Shown one piece after another: positions 1-6,512 of a stretch of 8,012 nucleotides of DNA. A model generated the notes under the pieces. It worked only from the letters and a program-made list of their open reading frames with translations, ran no database searches and was not told where the DNA came from. The stretch spans positions 1 to 8,012 of the forward strand of contig JAFABD010000103.1 of the NCBI GenBank assembly GCA_023426225.1, given 5' to 3'. Origin of the DNA: Pseudomonadota bacterium. GTDB taxonomy: Bacteria; Pseudomonadota; Alphaproteobacteria; Sphingomonadales; Sphingomonadaceae. The first letter of the stretch is position 1. Every line of letters starts with the position of its first letter. The position numbers and the translations under genes are program-made.

Positions 1-31
1 GCCTCGGTCCGGGCGGGGAGGGGGCGGGCGA

Positions 32-63
32 CCGGGCCCGGCGGCGATGCCGCCGGGCACCGG
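32..63. repeat. GC-rich inverted repeat upstream of dnaJ (possible 3' end of an upstream transcript)
   Basis: GCCCGGCGGC (36-45) and GCCGCCGGGC (49-58) form a perfect 10-bp stem around a GAT loop. CCGG at 32-35 and 60-63 extends it past one bulged A. No T-run follows, so it is not a classical intrinsic terminator. It could mark the 3' end of the gene before the window; dnaK often precedes dnaJ, but no DnaK C-terminus is readable in 1-206. No frame in 1-206 encodes anything I recognise. Confidence 0.35.
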
Positions 64-137
64 CCGGTCCATCCGGTGCAGCCGGCGCCGCCTTTCGGCG
101 CGTCGGCGCGGCCTGATCGCAGCGCCCGCAAACGGGG

Positions 138-159
138 GATGCGTCAGCGTCAACGCATC
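138..159. repeat. Inverted repeat GATGCGT / ACGCATC in the dnaJ leader region
   Basis: GATGCGT (138-144) and ACGCATC (153-159) are perfect inverted arms around an 8-base loop. The loop also holds the second copy of a tandem GCGTCA (141-146, 147-152). A T-rich stretch (GGGTTTTGG) follows at 164-172. It could be an RNA hairpin or an operator. It is not CIRCE, which has TTAGCACTC/GAGTGCTAA arms, and I see no clear sigma-32 type promoter next to it. Confidence 0.3.
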
Positions 160-178
160 GATCGGGTTTTGGTTCGCA

Positions 179-198
179 CTCCCCCGAAGGGGAGAAGG
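179..198 (+). promoter_or_regulatory. dnaJ ribosome binding site with overlapping hairpin
   Basis: The Shine-Dalgarno region GGGGAGAAGG (189-198) ends 8 bases before the dnaJ ATG at 207. Its first half, GGGGAG (189-194), is the exact complement of CTCCCC (179-184), with a CGAA loop (185-188). The 6-bp G/C-rich hairpin would bury part of the SD but leave AAGG (195-198) free. It could tune dnaJ translation; a thermosensor role is only a guess. Confidence 0.5.
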
Positions 199-206
199 CT
201 TTTCAG

Positions 207-1322
207 ATGACCACCGAAGTCGATTATTATGAACTGCTCGGTTGCGAGCGCACGGCGGACGAGGCGACGATCAAGTCGGCCTATCGCAAGCTCGCGATGA
301 AGTATCACCCCGACAAGAACGGGGGATGCAAGGAAGCCGAGGCCAAGTTCAAGGCGGTCAGCGAAGCCTATGACGTGCTCAAGGATCCGCAGAAGCGCGC
401 CGCCTATGATCGCTTCGGCCATGCCGCATTCAACGGCGGGATGGGCGGCGGCCATGCGGGCGCAGGCGCCGATTTCGGCGCGTTCAGCGACATTTTCGAA
501 AGCGTGTTCGGCGAGTTCATGGGCGGCGGCCGCGGCCGTCCCAACCTGCGCGGCGCCGATCTGCGCTATGACATGGAAATCAGCCTCGAAGAGGCGTTCC
601 ACGGCAAGCAGACCGAGATCACCGTCGACGTCTCCGGCGCCTGCGATGATTGCAACGGCTCGGGCGCGACGCCGGGCACCAAGGCCAAGACCTGCGGCAC
701 GTGCCAGGGCCATGGCAAGGTGCGCGCGCAGCAGGGCTTTTTCATGGTCGAGCGTACCTGCCCCAGCTGCCACGGTGTCGGCCAGGTGATCGCCGATCCG
801 TGCAAGCGTTGCCGCGGCGAGGGGCGCATCGACAAGACCAAGACGCTTCAGGTCAACATTCCCCCCGGCGTCGACGAGGGCACGCGCATCCGCCTGTCGG
901 GCGAGGGTGAGGCCGGTGCGCGGGGCGCGCCCGCGGGCGACCTTTACATCTTCCTCCACGTTTCGGATCACGCGCTCTTCAAGCGCCAGGGCACGACGCT
1001 CTACGCCCAGGCGCCGATCAGCTTCACCACTGCGGCGCTGGGCGGCGAGATCACGCTGCCGGCATTCGACGGGGAAAAGATCACGGTCAAGATTCCGGCG
1101 GGCACCCAGTCGGGGCGCGAGATGCGCCATCGCGGCGCGGGCATGCCCGTGCTTCAGGGGCGTGGGCGCGGCGACCTGGTCATCCGGATCGACGTCGAAA
1201 TGCCGACGCGACTCACGCCGCGCCAGCGTGAACTGCTCGAGGCGTTCCGCGAAACCGAGACGGGTGAGGAGTGCCCGCAGGCGAGCGGTTTCTTCGCCAA
1301 GCTCGCTTCGCTGCTCGGCTGA
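207..1322 (+). CDS. dnaJ: Molecular chaperone DnaJ (Hsp40, class I)
   Basis: DnaJ is the cytosolic co-chaperone that delivers unfolded substrates to DnaK and stimulates its ATPase. All domains of a class I DnaJ are present in order. The N-terminal J domain (about 5-70) has HPD at 34-36. A Gly/Phe-rich linker follows (about 71-110). The zinc-binding region (about 146-205) has four CxxC pairs at C146/C149, C163/C166, C185/C188 and C199/C202. The C-terminal substrate-binding domains cover about 210-345. The length of 371 residues is normal (E. coli has 376). The ATG at 207 is preceded by GGAGAAGG and begins MTTEVDYYELLG, the usual start of the J domain. No DnaK gene is visible in the 206 bases upstream, so a dnaK-dnaJ operon cannot be confirmed here. 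The gene ends before a strong stem-loop and converges on the minus-strand genes. Confidence 0.98.
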   Translation: MTTEVDYYELLGCERTADEATIKSAYRKLAMKYHPDKNGGCKEAEAKFKAVSEAYDVLKDPQKRAAYDRFGHAAFNGGMGGGHAGAGADFGAFSDIFESVFGEFMGGGRGRPNLRGADLRYDMEISLEEAFHGKQTEITVDVSGACDDCNGSGATPGTKAKTCGTCQGHGKVRAQQGFFMVERTCPSCHGVGQVIADPCKRCRGEGRIDKTKTLQVNIPPGVDEGTRIRLSGEGEAGARGAPAGDLYIFLHVSDHALFKRQGTTLYAQAPISFTTAALGGEITLPAFDGEKITVKIPAGTQSGREMRHRGAGMPVLQGRGRGDLVIRIDVEMPTRLTPRQRELLEAFRETETGEECPQASGFFAKLASLLG

Positions 1323-1360
1323 GCACGCTTCCCGGCGGCATCCGCCCGGCCGACATCGCG

Positions 1361-1399
1361 GAAAGGCCCGCCCCGCATATCGCGGCGGCGGGCCTTTTC
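1361..1399. terminator. Bidirectional rho-independent terminator between convergent genes
   Basis: GAAAGGCCCGCC (1361-1372) pairs with GGCGGGCCTTTTC (1387-1399). The inner CCGC (1373-1376) and GCGG (1382-1385) extend the stem. On the plus strand it ends in TTTT, 38 bases after the dnaJ stop. On the minus strand it ends in TTTC, just past the stop of the heme oxygenase gene. The A/T flanks on both sides fit termination of transcription from both directions. Confidence 0.85.
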
Positions 1400-1445
1400 G
1401 TCGGGAATGCTGCGGGCGATCGGCGGTGGTCGCGCCGGACCGCGG

Positions 1446-2039
1446 TCAGCCGCGTGCCCAGCGCTTCGCGGCGTGTTCGAACCGGTCAAAGGCTTCGTGC
1501 GCGGCGGCCAGCGCCGATCGCAGTGCCCGCGGCGCCTGGAGCATCTCGTCGAGCTGACGCACCAGCGCGTGCCACCGTTCGGCCGGTTGCGCCTCGGTCA
1601 GATAGGCGCGCGGGAATCCCGGCGGCAACTGGCGCGCGAGGAACTTGCCGCCCAGCCGCGAGCCCTCGAGCACATAGACATGCCCGGCGATCGCGGCATC
1701 GATGTCGGCGGTCGTGGCATCGTCGAACCGGTGATCGCCCGTCAGCGTGGGAAATCGGACGAGTTCCTCGACATTGCCGGCCAGCGGCGGCACGTCGTTG
1801 AGGTGGCTCAGGTCGGCGCGCAGCGCATCGCCGCGCCGGCGCGCATCCCAGTCGGCGAAGATTCGCGTCACGCCCGCACGTTCGAGCGCGGTTTCGAGCG
1901 GATAGACGACTTCGGCATGCGCGCGCAGAAAGCCCGCATAGTCGTCGCGGTCGGTCAGGTCGAACAGGCCGAAGGCGGCATCCACGCGCTCATGCGCCCG
2001 CCCGGTGGCGGCGCGCAGGGCTTCCCGGGTCGGGTTCAC
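1446..2039 (-). CDS. Biliverdin-producing heme oxygenase family protein
   Basis: Bacterial heme oxygenases cleave heme to biliverdin, CO and iron, either for iron recovery or to make phytochrome chromophore. The 197-residue product is the usual length for this soluble all-helical family. His16, in the stretch TGRAHERVD, sits where the proximal heme ligand lies. GHVYVLEGSRLGG (119-131) is the glycine-rich distal-helix signature. A segment LRADLSHL (73-80) also fits the family. I chose the GTG at 2037-2039 because it overlaps the purB stop (GTGA), gives Met-Asn-Pro-Thr just before the conserved first helix, and no better start lies near. There is no clear SD, so translation probably depends on ribosomes finishing purB. 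The frame stays open upstream through purB, but that part is only an out-of-frame reading of purB. No phytochrome or heme-uptake gene lies nearby, so the physiological role is not settled by context. Confidence 0.85.
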   Translation of the reverse strand: MNPTREALRAATGRAHERVDAAFGLFDLTDRDDYAGFLRAHAEVVYPLETALERAGVTRIFADWDARRRGDALRADLSHLNDVPPLAGNVEELVRFPTLTGDHRFDDATTADIDAAIAGHVYVLEGSRLGGKFLARQLPPGFPRAYLTEAQPAERWHALVRQLDEMLQAPRALRSALAAAHEAFDRFEHAAKRWARG

Positions 2040-3346
2040 TCGAAAACGCGGTCGAAGATCGTGTCGACATGCTTGAAGTGATAGTCGAGGTCGAACTTCT
2101 CCTCGAGCGTTTCGGGGCTCAGCGCCGCCGTCACCTCGGCATCCGCCTTCAGCAGGTCGAGCAGCGACAGCGCGCCGTCCGATTCCCACACCTTCATCGC
2201 ATTGCGCTGGACCAGGCGATAGGCGTCCTCGCGGCTTACCCCAGCCTGCGTCAGCGCCAGCAGCACGCGCTGCGAATGGACGAGCCCGCCCATCCGGTCG
2301 AGGTTCTTCTGCATCCGCGCGGGATAGACGAGCAGCTTGTCGATCACCCCGGTCAGCCGGCCGAGCGCGAAATCGAGCGTGATCGTCGCGTCGGGGCCGA
2401 TATAGCGCTCGACCGACGAATGGCTGATGTCGCGCTCGTGCCACAGCGCGACATTCTCGAGCGCGGGGGTAACATAGCCGCGGATCATGCGGGCAAGCCC
2501 GGTCAGATTCTCGGTCAGCACCGGGTTGCGCTTGTGCGGCATCGCCGACGAGCCCTTCTGCCCTGGCGAGAAATATTCCTCGGCCTCGAGCACTTCGGTG
2601 CGCTGCAGGTGGCGCACCTCGGTCGCGACACGCTCGATCGAGCTGGCGATCACGCCCAGCGTCGCAAAGAACATCGCGTGGCGGTCGCGCGGGATCACCT
2701 GCGTCGACACCGGCTCGACCGAAAGGCCCAGCTTGGCGGCGACATGCGCCTCGACGCGCGGATCGATATTGGCAAAGGTGCCGACCGCACCCGAAATCGC
2801 GCAGGTCGCCACATCGGCGCGCGCTGCCTTCAGCCGTGCGAGGTTGCGGGCAAACTCGGCATAGGCCTCGGCCAGCTTCAGGCCGAACGTGGTCGGCTCG
2901 GCATGGATGCCGTGGCTGCGGCCGATCGTCGGCGTATATTTGTGCTCGAACGCGCGCCGGCGGATCACCGTCAGCAGGCCTTCGAGATCGGCGATCAGCA
3001 GGTCGGCGGCGCGCGCGAGCTGAACCGCCAGGCAGGTATCGAGCACGTCCGAGCTCGTCATGCCCTGATGCATGAAGCGCGCCTCGTCGCCCACCTGCTC
3101 GGCGACCCAGGTGAGGAACGCGATGACGTCGTGCTTGGTCACCGCCTCGATCGCGTCGATCGCGGGCACGTCGATCGCGGGGTTGGTCGCCCACCAGTCC
3201 CACAGCGCCTTCGCCGCCGACTTCGGCACCACGCCCAGTTCGGCGAGTGCGTCGGTCGCATGTGCCTCGATCTCGAACCAGATGCGATAGCGCGTCTCGG
3301 GCGACCAGATCGCGGTCATTTCGGCGCGCGCATAACGGGGGACCAT
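2036..3346 (-). CDS. purB: Adenylosuccinate lyase
   Basis: PurB acts twice in purine synthesis: it cleaves SAICAR to AICAR and adenylosuccinate to AMP, each time releasing fumarate. The 436-residue protein matches the usual 430-455. Family landmarks are KHDV (71-74), FMHQGMTSSDV (91-101), GRSHGIHAEPTTFG (142-155, the region of the general-acid histidine) and the fumarase/aspartase superfamily signature GSSAMPHKRNP (265-275) with the flexible catalytic loop. I set the start at the ATG at 3344-3346 (MVPRYARAEM), preceded by AAAGAGGT about 4 bases upstream. A longer reading to 3436 adds 30 residues unlike the family and would overlap the upstream gene. It lies 64 bases after the PAP2-like gene on the same strand, and its last bases overlap the start of the heme oxygenase gene, so the three may be co-transcribed. 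Confidence 0.97.
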   Translation of the reverse strand: MVPRYARAEMTAIWSPETRYRIWFEIEAHATDALAELGVVPKSAAKALWDWWATNPAIDVPAIDAIEAVTKHDVIAFLTWVAEQVGDEARFMHQGMTSSDVLDTCLAVQLARAADLLIADLEGLLTVIRRRAFEHKYTPTIGRSHGIHAEPTTFGLKLAEAYAEFARNLARLKAARADVATCAISGAVGTFANIDPRVEAHVAAKLGLSVEPVSTQVIPRDRHAMFFATLGVIASSIERVATEVRHLQRTEVLEAEEYFSPGQKGSSAMPHKRNPVLTENLTGLARMIRGYVTPALENVALWHERDISHSSVERYIGPDATITLDFALGRLTGVIDKLLVYPARMQKNLDRMGGLVHSQRVLLALTQAGVSREDAYRLVQRNAMKVWESDGALSLLDLLKADAEVTAALSPETLEEKFDLDYHFKHVDTIFDRVFE

Positions 3347-3376
3347 GGCAACCTCTTTGGGCTGGCGCCGCGGCGC

Positions 3377-3409
3377 GGCCGCGACGGAAAAGAACGGAAT
3401 TGCGCGGCC
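3377..3409. repeat. Inverted repeat between the PAP2-like gene and purB
   Basis: GGCCGCG (3377-3383) and CGCGGCC (3403-3409) can form a 7-bp stem around a 19-base loop. The loop contains ACGGAA twice (3384-3389 and 3394-3399). On the minus-strand transcript it would sit between the two coding regions. It has no T-run after the stem, so it is more likely an RNA processing or attenuation structure than a terminator, if it matters at all. Confidence 0.3.
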
Positions 3410-3410
3410 C

Positions 3411-4367
3411 CTAGCAGGCGATGCCGGTCCCCGCAACGTCGCGGCGCCCGCGGGTCCGCCGGAAAAGCCCCGCCCGGGACGTCGTCTGCAGGCGCGGGGT
3501 GCCGCGCGTCGCCAGCGCGATCGCGACCACGGCCACCGCGGTGCCGCCGATCAGATCGACGCCGTAATGACCGCCGATCGGCACGGCGGCGAGGAACATC
3601 GGCACGTGTACCGCCAGGTTCGGCAACCGCAGCCAGCGCAGCGGCCAGGCTGCCCATGCCATCAGGATCGCCAGCGTCGCATGATAGCTGGGGAAGGTGA
3701 CGATACCCGACAGCCGGGCAAGGTCGATCGCGACCGGCCCGGCGCGGTGGAGCTGCGCGATCGCTTCGCCATAATCGCGCGCATTGTCGGGGATGGCCCC
3801 GGTGCCCAGCGCGCCGGCATAATAGGCGAAGGCGGCCTCGGCGGGCGCCAGGCTGAAGATCAGCACGGTCAATGTGCCGCCGACGGCGTGCGCGGCGGTC
3901 AGCCGGTACATGCGCTCGTGACGGCCGGTCAGCCACAGCAGCGCCAGCACCAGCGGCGGCGTGATGAAGCAAGCGAGATAGCAGCACTGGAGCAGCGCGT
4001 GCAGCGCCGGCCGTTCGATCACCGCCCGCCGGATCGCGGGCCACGACAGGCCGATCGCGGCGTCGGCGCGGTCGAGCAGCGGATCGACAAAGGGCTGCCC
4101 GCTCCGCATGGCGATATAGCTGGCGGCGGCGGTGACAAGGCTGATCGCCGCGAACAGCAGATAGGGTTCGGCAAGTGCCAGCGGTGCGCGGAGTTCGGCG
4201 GGCGGGCGGCGCCATGCCAGCAGCACCACGGCAACCGTCATGATGGCGATCGCCATTGCACAGGAATTGCGTGTCGGCACCAGCCCGAAGGCCGGCAGTG
4301 CGAGCGCCAGCAATGCGGTCCCGATCAGAATCGCGGCCCATTGCCCGCGACGGATCCCGTCGATCAT
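3411..4367 (-). CDS. PAP2-superfamily integral membrane protein, inositolphosphotransferase-like
   Basis: This predicted inner-membrane protein of 318 residues has hydrophobic segments near 12-30, 36-52, 68-87, 124-146, 160-175, 226-245, 250-264 and 272-288. The two histidine motifs of the PAP2 phosphatase/phosphotransferase fold are clear: FPSYHA (225-230, His229) and GGHYGVDLIGG (265-275, His267 and Asp271). The classical first motif KxxxxxxRP is not evident. That pattern, with Tyr after the second-motif Ser and HYxxDxxxG at the end, matches the PAP2_3 branch that includes Aur1/IPC-synthase-like enzymes. It may act on a lipid phosphate or transfer a phospho-headgroup, conceivably to ceramide in a sphingolipid-making bacterium; the substrate is inference. 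The ATG at 4365-4367 follows GGGAG at a spacing of about 7-8 bases. The C-terminal tail (about 290-318) is Arg-rich. An 8-bp palindrome TTCGCGAA (4418-4425) lies in its short upstream region. Confidence 0.82.
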   Translation of the reverse strand: MIDGIRRGQWAAILIGTALLALALPAFGLVPTRNSCAMAIAIMTVAVVLLAWRRPPAELRAPLALAEPYLLFAAISLVTAAASYIAMRSGQPFVDPLLDRADAAIGLSWPAIRRAVIERPALHALLQCCYLACFITPPLVLALLWLTGRHERMYRLTAAHAVGGTLTVLIFSLAPAEAAFAYYAGALGTGAIPDNARDYGEAIAQLHRAGPVAIDLARLSGIVTFPSYHATLAILMAWAAWPLRWLRLPNLAVHVPMFLAAVPIGGHYGVDLIGGTAVAVVAIALATRGTPRLQTTSRAGLFRRTRGRRDVAGTGIAC

Positions 4368-4451
4368 CCGGCACTCCCTCCGTATTCATCCTTAGGAGAG
4401 GCGGGTTAATCTTTGATTTCGCGAATGATTGCCCGGGCGGACCGCCGCCGT

Positions 4452-5147
4452 TCAGATCAACCCCTGCGCGCGCAGGCTGGCATGGCCCTGCGTGCCCAGG
4501 ATCAGATGATCGTGCACCGTGATGCCCAGCGGTCGCCCCGCCTCGATGATCCGGCGCGTCACCTCGATGTCGGCGCGGCTGGGGGAGGGGTCGCCCGAGG
4601 GATGGTTGTGGACCAGGATCAGTGCCGCCGATCCCAGGTCGATCGCGCGGCGGATCACCTCGCGAACGTGTACCGGCGCCTCGTCGATCGTGCCCTCGCT
4701 CATCAGTTCGTCGCGGATCAACAGGTTGCGTGCGTTCAGGTGGAGCACCCGAAAGCGCTCGATCGCGTGATGCGCCATGTCGGCGCGCAGATAGTCGAGC
4801 AGCGCCTGCCAGTTGGCGAGCACCGGCCGCGCGGCCACCTCGGCGCGGAGCAGCCGCAATGCCGCGGCGTGGACCGACTTGATCGCGGCGACGCTCGTCT
4901 CCCCCATGCCTTTCACGCGCGCCATCGCCTCGGCATCGGCGGTGAGCAGCCCGGCGATCCCGCCGAATTCGTCGAGCAGCGCCTTGGCGAGCGGCTTGGT
5001 GTCCTGACGCGGGATGGCGAGCGCCAGCAGATATTCGATCAGCTCATGGTCGAGCAGCGCGTCCGGCCCGCCCTCGAACAGGCGCCGGCGCAGCCGCCCG
5101 CGATGCCCCGAATGGTCGCCCGCCTGGGCGATTCTTTCCCCCGCCAT
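4452..5147 (-). CDS. radC: RadC family protein (JAB/MPN domain)
   Basis: The 231-residue product has the two parts of RadC. An N-terminal helix-hairpin-helix region (about 15-100, with VKGMGETSVAAI at 78-89) is followed by a C-terminal JAB/JAMM metalloprotease-like domain (about 108-231). The JAMM metal motif is complete: Glu130 upstream, then H180-N-H182 with seven residues to S190 and D193 (HNHPSGDPSPSRAD). DHLIL at 213-217 is also typical. The old link to DNA repair has weak support; the molecular function of chromosomal RadC is unknown. The ATG at 5145-5147 is the first possible start, since an in-frame TAG lies four codons upstream. No SD precedes it. The gene is divergent from atpI and ends 84 bases before the PAP2-like gene, so all four minus-strand genes could share some transcription. 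Confidence 0.95.
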   Translation of the reverse strand: MAGERIAQAGDHSGHRGRLRRRLFEGGPDALLDHELIEYLLALAIPRQDTKPLAKALLDEFGGIAGLLTADAEAMARVKGMGETSVAAIKSVHAAALRLLRAEVAARPVLANWQALLDYLRADMAHHAIERFRVLHLNARNLLIRDELMSEGTIDEAPVHVREVIRRAIDLGSAALILVHNHPSGDPSPSRADIEVTRRIIEAGRPLGITVHDHLILGTQGHASLRAQGLI

Positions 5148-5154
5148 GCCAGCG

Positions 5155-5182
5155 ACTATAACAGCGAATCGCGCGCCGTCAT
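5155..5182 (-). promoter_or_regulatory. Candidate radC promoter giving a leaderless or near-leaderless mRNA
   Basis: Read on the minus strand, ATGACG (5182-5177) and TATAGT (5160-5155) are separated by 16 bases and resemble sigma-70 -35 and -10 elements. TATAGT matches TATAAT at five of six bases. Only seven bases lie between it and the radC ATG, so transcription would start at or next to the start codon, which fits the lack of an SD. The match was made by eye. Confidence 0.35.
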
Positions 5183-5230
5183 GCCGGCTGCGGAACGTCG
5201 CCGGGCGGCACGCGGTTTGGGGCCATGGTG

Positions 5231-5259
5231 TTGACTCACTCGCTAACGCTTCCTAAAGC
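5231..5259 (+). promoter_or_regulatory. Candidate sigma-70 promoter of the F0 operon
   Basis: TTGACT (5231-5236) is a near-perfect -35 element. With a 17-base spacer it is followed by TAAAGC (5254-5259), a weaker -10 that matches TATAAT at only three positions. CTAAAG one base earlier is an alternative. A start near 5266 would leave about 70 bases of leader before atpI. It lies in the 189-base divergent region with radC, where I see no other gene. Confidence 0.45.
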
Positions 5260-5336
5260 GCCCCTGCCTTGGCGGGCTCGCCTCGAGGCGTTCGCGCTGT
5301 ATCCTGCCGATCCGATCGGCCCGATGGAGAAGCGAA

Positions 5337-5654
5337 ATGGCTGAGAAAGAGCCCGGACCGGACGCATCCGCCGAAGATGCCCGCCTCGCCGCACTCGATG
5401 CGCGGCTCGAACGGGCAAAGGCGGAGGATGCGGCGATCAGGGTCGGTACACAGGCAGGGGGCGATGCCAATTATCGCCTCGGCAACCGGGTGCTGGCCGA
5501 ACTGATCGGGGGCATGGTTGGGGGTTCGTTGATCGGCTTCACGCTCGATCGGCTTCTGGGCACCTCTCCTTGGCTCCTGCTCGTGCTGCTTTCCCTCGGG
5601 ATCGTGAGCGCGTTCAGGAATATCATTCGGATTTCGAACCAGCGCTCGAAGTAA
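5337..5654 (+). CDS. atpI: AtpI/AtpZ-family ATP synthase assembly protein
   Basis: This 105-residue protein is the small hydrophobic gene product that opens F0 operons. AtpI/AtpZ proteins are linked to c-ring assembly and, in some bacteria, to divalent cation handling; they are not part of the finished enzyme. The first 35 residues are charged and probably helical (ARLAALDARLERAKAED). Two membrane segments follow, about 53-71 (glycine-rich, ELIGGMVGGSLIGFTLD) and 77-94. Charged R51, E55 and D71 flank or enter the first segment, as in the family. The ATG at 5337 has GGAGAAG at 5326-5332, four bases upstream. It is the first gene of the run, and its stop at 5652-5654 lies 39 bases before the chosen atpB start. 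Confidence 0.9.
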   Translation: MAEKEPGPDASAEDARLAALDARLERAKAEDAAIRVGTQAGGDANYRLGNRVLAELIGGMVGGSLIGFTLDRLLGTSPWLLLVLLSLGIVSAFRNIIRISNQRSK

Positions 5655-5693
5655 CCTTCGGGCGCTTTGGCTAATGAAGGCGGGCGAGCGAAC

Positions 5694-6485
5694 GTGGCGG
5701 CTGAATCTGGCAAGATCGACCCGATGCACCAGTTCCAGATCGAATCGATCTGGAACGGCTTCAATGTTGCAGGGCACCAGATTGCCTTTACCAACTCCGC
5801 GCTGTGGATGTGCGCGACCGTGCTGGCGCTGTGGGTGTTCATGCTCGGCGGGATGAAGCGCGAGCTGGTCCCCGGGCGGTGGCAGATGATGGTGGAAACC
5901 TTCACCGGCTTCATCGACGGGCTGCTGCGCGCCAATATCGGCAAGGAAGGGCGCAAGTTCCTTCCCTATGTCTTCTCGCTCTTCATGTTCATCCTGTTCG
6001 CCAACGTGCTCGGGCTGATCCCGCTCGGCGTTGTCGGCGTGCATCCCTTCGCGGTGACGAGCCACTTCACCGTCACCGGCGTGCTTGCGATCCTCAGCTT
6101 CTCGATCGTGCTGGTCGTCGGCTTTGCGCGGCACGGGCTTCGCTTCTTCTCGCTCTTCGTCCCCAAGGGTACGCCGATCCCGGTGCTGATCCTGGTGGCG
6201 CCCATCGAGTTCATCTCGTTCATGGTGCGCCCGTTCAGCCTGGCGCTGCGACTCTTCGTCGCGATGACCGCCGGCCACATCCTGCTCGAAGTGCTGGCGA
6301 GCTTCATCGTCAGCGCGGGCAATGCCGGGGCGGGCTGGGGCGTGCTGATCGGCGTGCCGAGCTTCCTGCTGATGCTTGGCGTGTCGGCGCTCGAAATGCT
6401 GGTTGCCGGCGTGCAGGCCTATGTCTTCGCGCTGCTCACTTCGCTGTACATCAACGATGCCGTGCACCTGCACGACCATCATTGA
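5694..6485 (+). CDS. atpB: F0F1 ATP synthase subunit a
   Basis: Subunit a forms the proton half-channels beside the c ring in the inner membrane. The 263-residue product has five to six membrane helices. The essential arginine is R186, in VRPFSLALRLFVAM (178-191), with H195 nearby and GVQAYVF (239-245, Q241) in the last helix. NVLGLIP (104-110) is another family motif. The start is uncertain. I chose GTG at 5694, which gives MAAESGKIDPMHQF, close to related subunit a N-termini as I remember them, with GGGCGAG a few bases upstream. A TTG at 5667 in the same frame would add nine residues, and ATG at 5724 would remove ten. It is the second gene of the F0 run. The stop at 6483-6485 is 42 bases before atpE. 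Confidence 0.97.
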   Translation: MAAESGKIDPMHQFQIESIWNGFNVAGHQIAFTNSALWMCATVLALWVFMLGGMKRELVPGRWQMMVETFTGFIDGLLRANIGKEGRKFLPYVFSLFMFILFANVLGLIPLGVVGVHPFAVTSHFTVTGVLAILSFSIVLVVGFARHGLRFFSLFVPKGTPIPVLILVAPIEFISFMVRPFSLALRLFVAMTAGHILLEVLASFIVSAGNAGAGWGVLIGVPSFLLMLGVSALEMLVAGVQAYVFALLTSLYINDAVHLHDHH

Positions 6486-6512
6486 TCCCGTTTCCAACCA
6501 CGAGATTTCTTT

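Noticed and set aside
1..206. A possible DnaK C-terminus or heat-shock promoter before dnaJ
   Set aside because: No frame reads like the acidic end of DnaK, and I found no CTTGAA-type sigma-32 -35 box or CIRCE element.
47..232. A 61-codon plus-strand frame overlapping the dnaJ start
   Set aside because: No SD, atypical Arg/Ser-rich sequence, and it runs into dnaJ in another frame.
150..1130. A 326-codon minus-strand frame opposite dnaJ
   Set aside because: Antisense shadow; dnaJ has all J-domain and zinc-finger motifs in the other strand.
1446..3203. A 585-codon open frame on the minus strand read as one protein
   Set aside because: Only the part after 2039 has family motifs (heme oxygenase). 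The upstream part is Arg/Ala-rich and out of frame with purB, which has complete lyase motifs there.
2069..3700. A 543-codon plus-strand frame opposite purB
   Set aside because: It is the antisense of purB, made long by high GC and few stops. Its composition is Arg/Gln/His-rich with no domain.
3316..4389. A 357-codon minus-strand frame with an ATG at 4389 after TAAGG
   Set aside because: It is shifted against the PAP2-like gene and loses the FPSYHA and GGHYGVD motifs. Its sequence is Arg-rich and low-complexity.
4431..4450. GGGCGG-ACCGCCGCC as a radC terminator
   Set aside because: The arms are almost adjacent with no room for a loop and no T-run follows.
5253..6497. A 414-codon minus-strand frame opposite atpI and atpB, rich in His, Glu, Asp and Gln
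   Set aside because: It is the complement of two recognised F0 genes. The His/Glu/Asp richness is what reading hydrophobic codons backwards gives.
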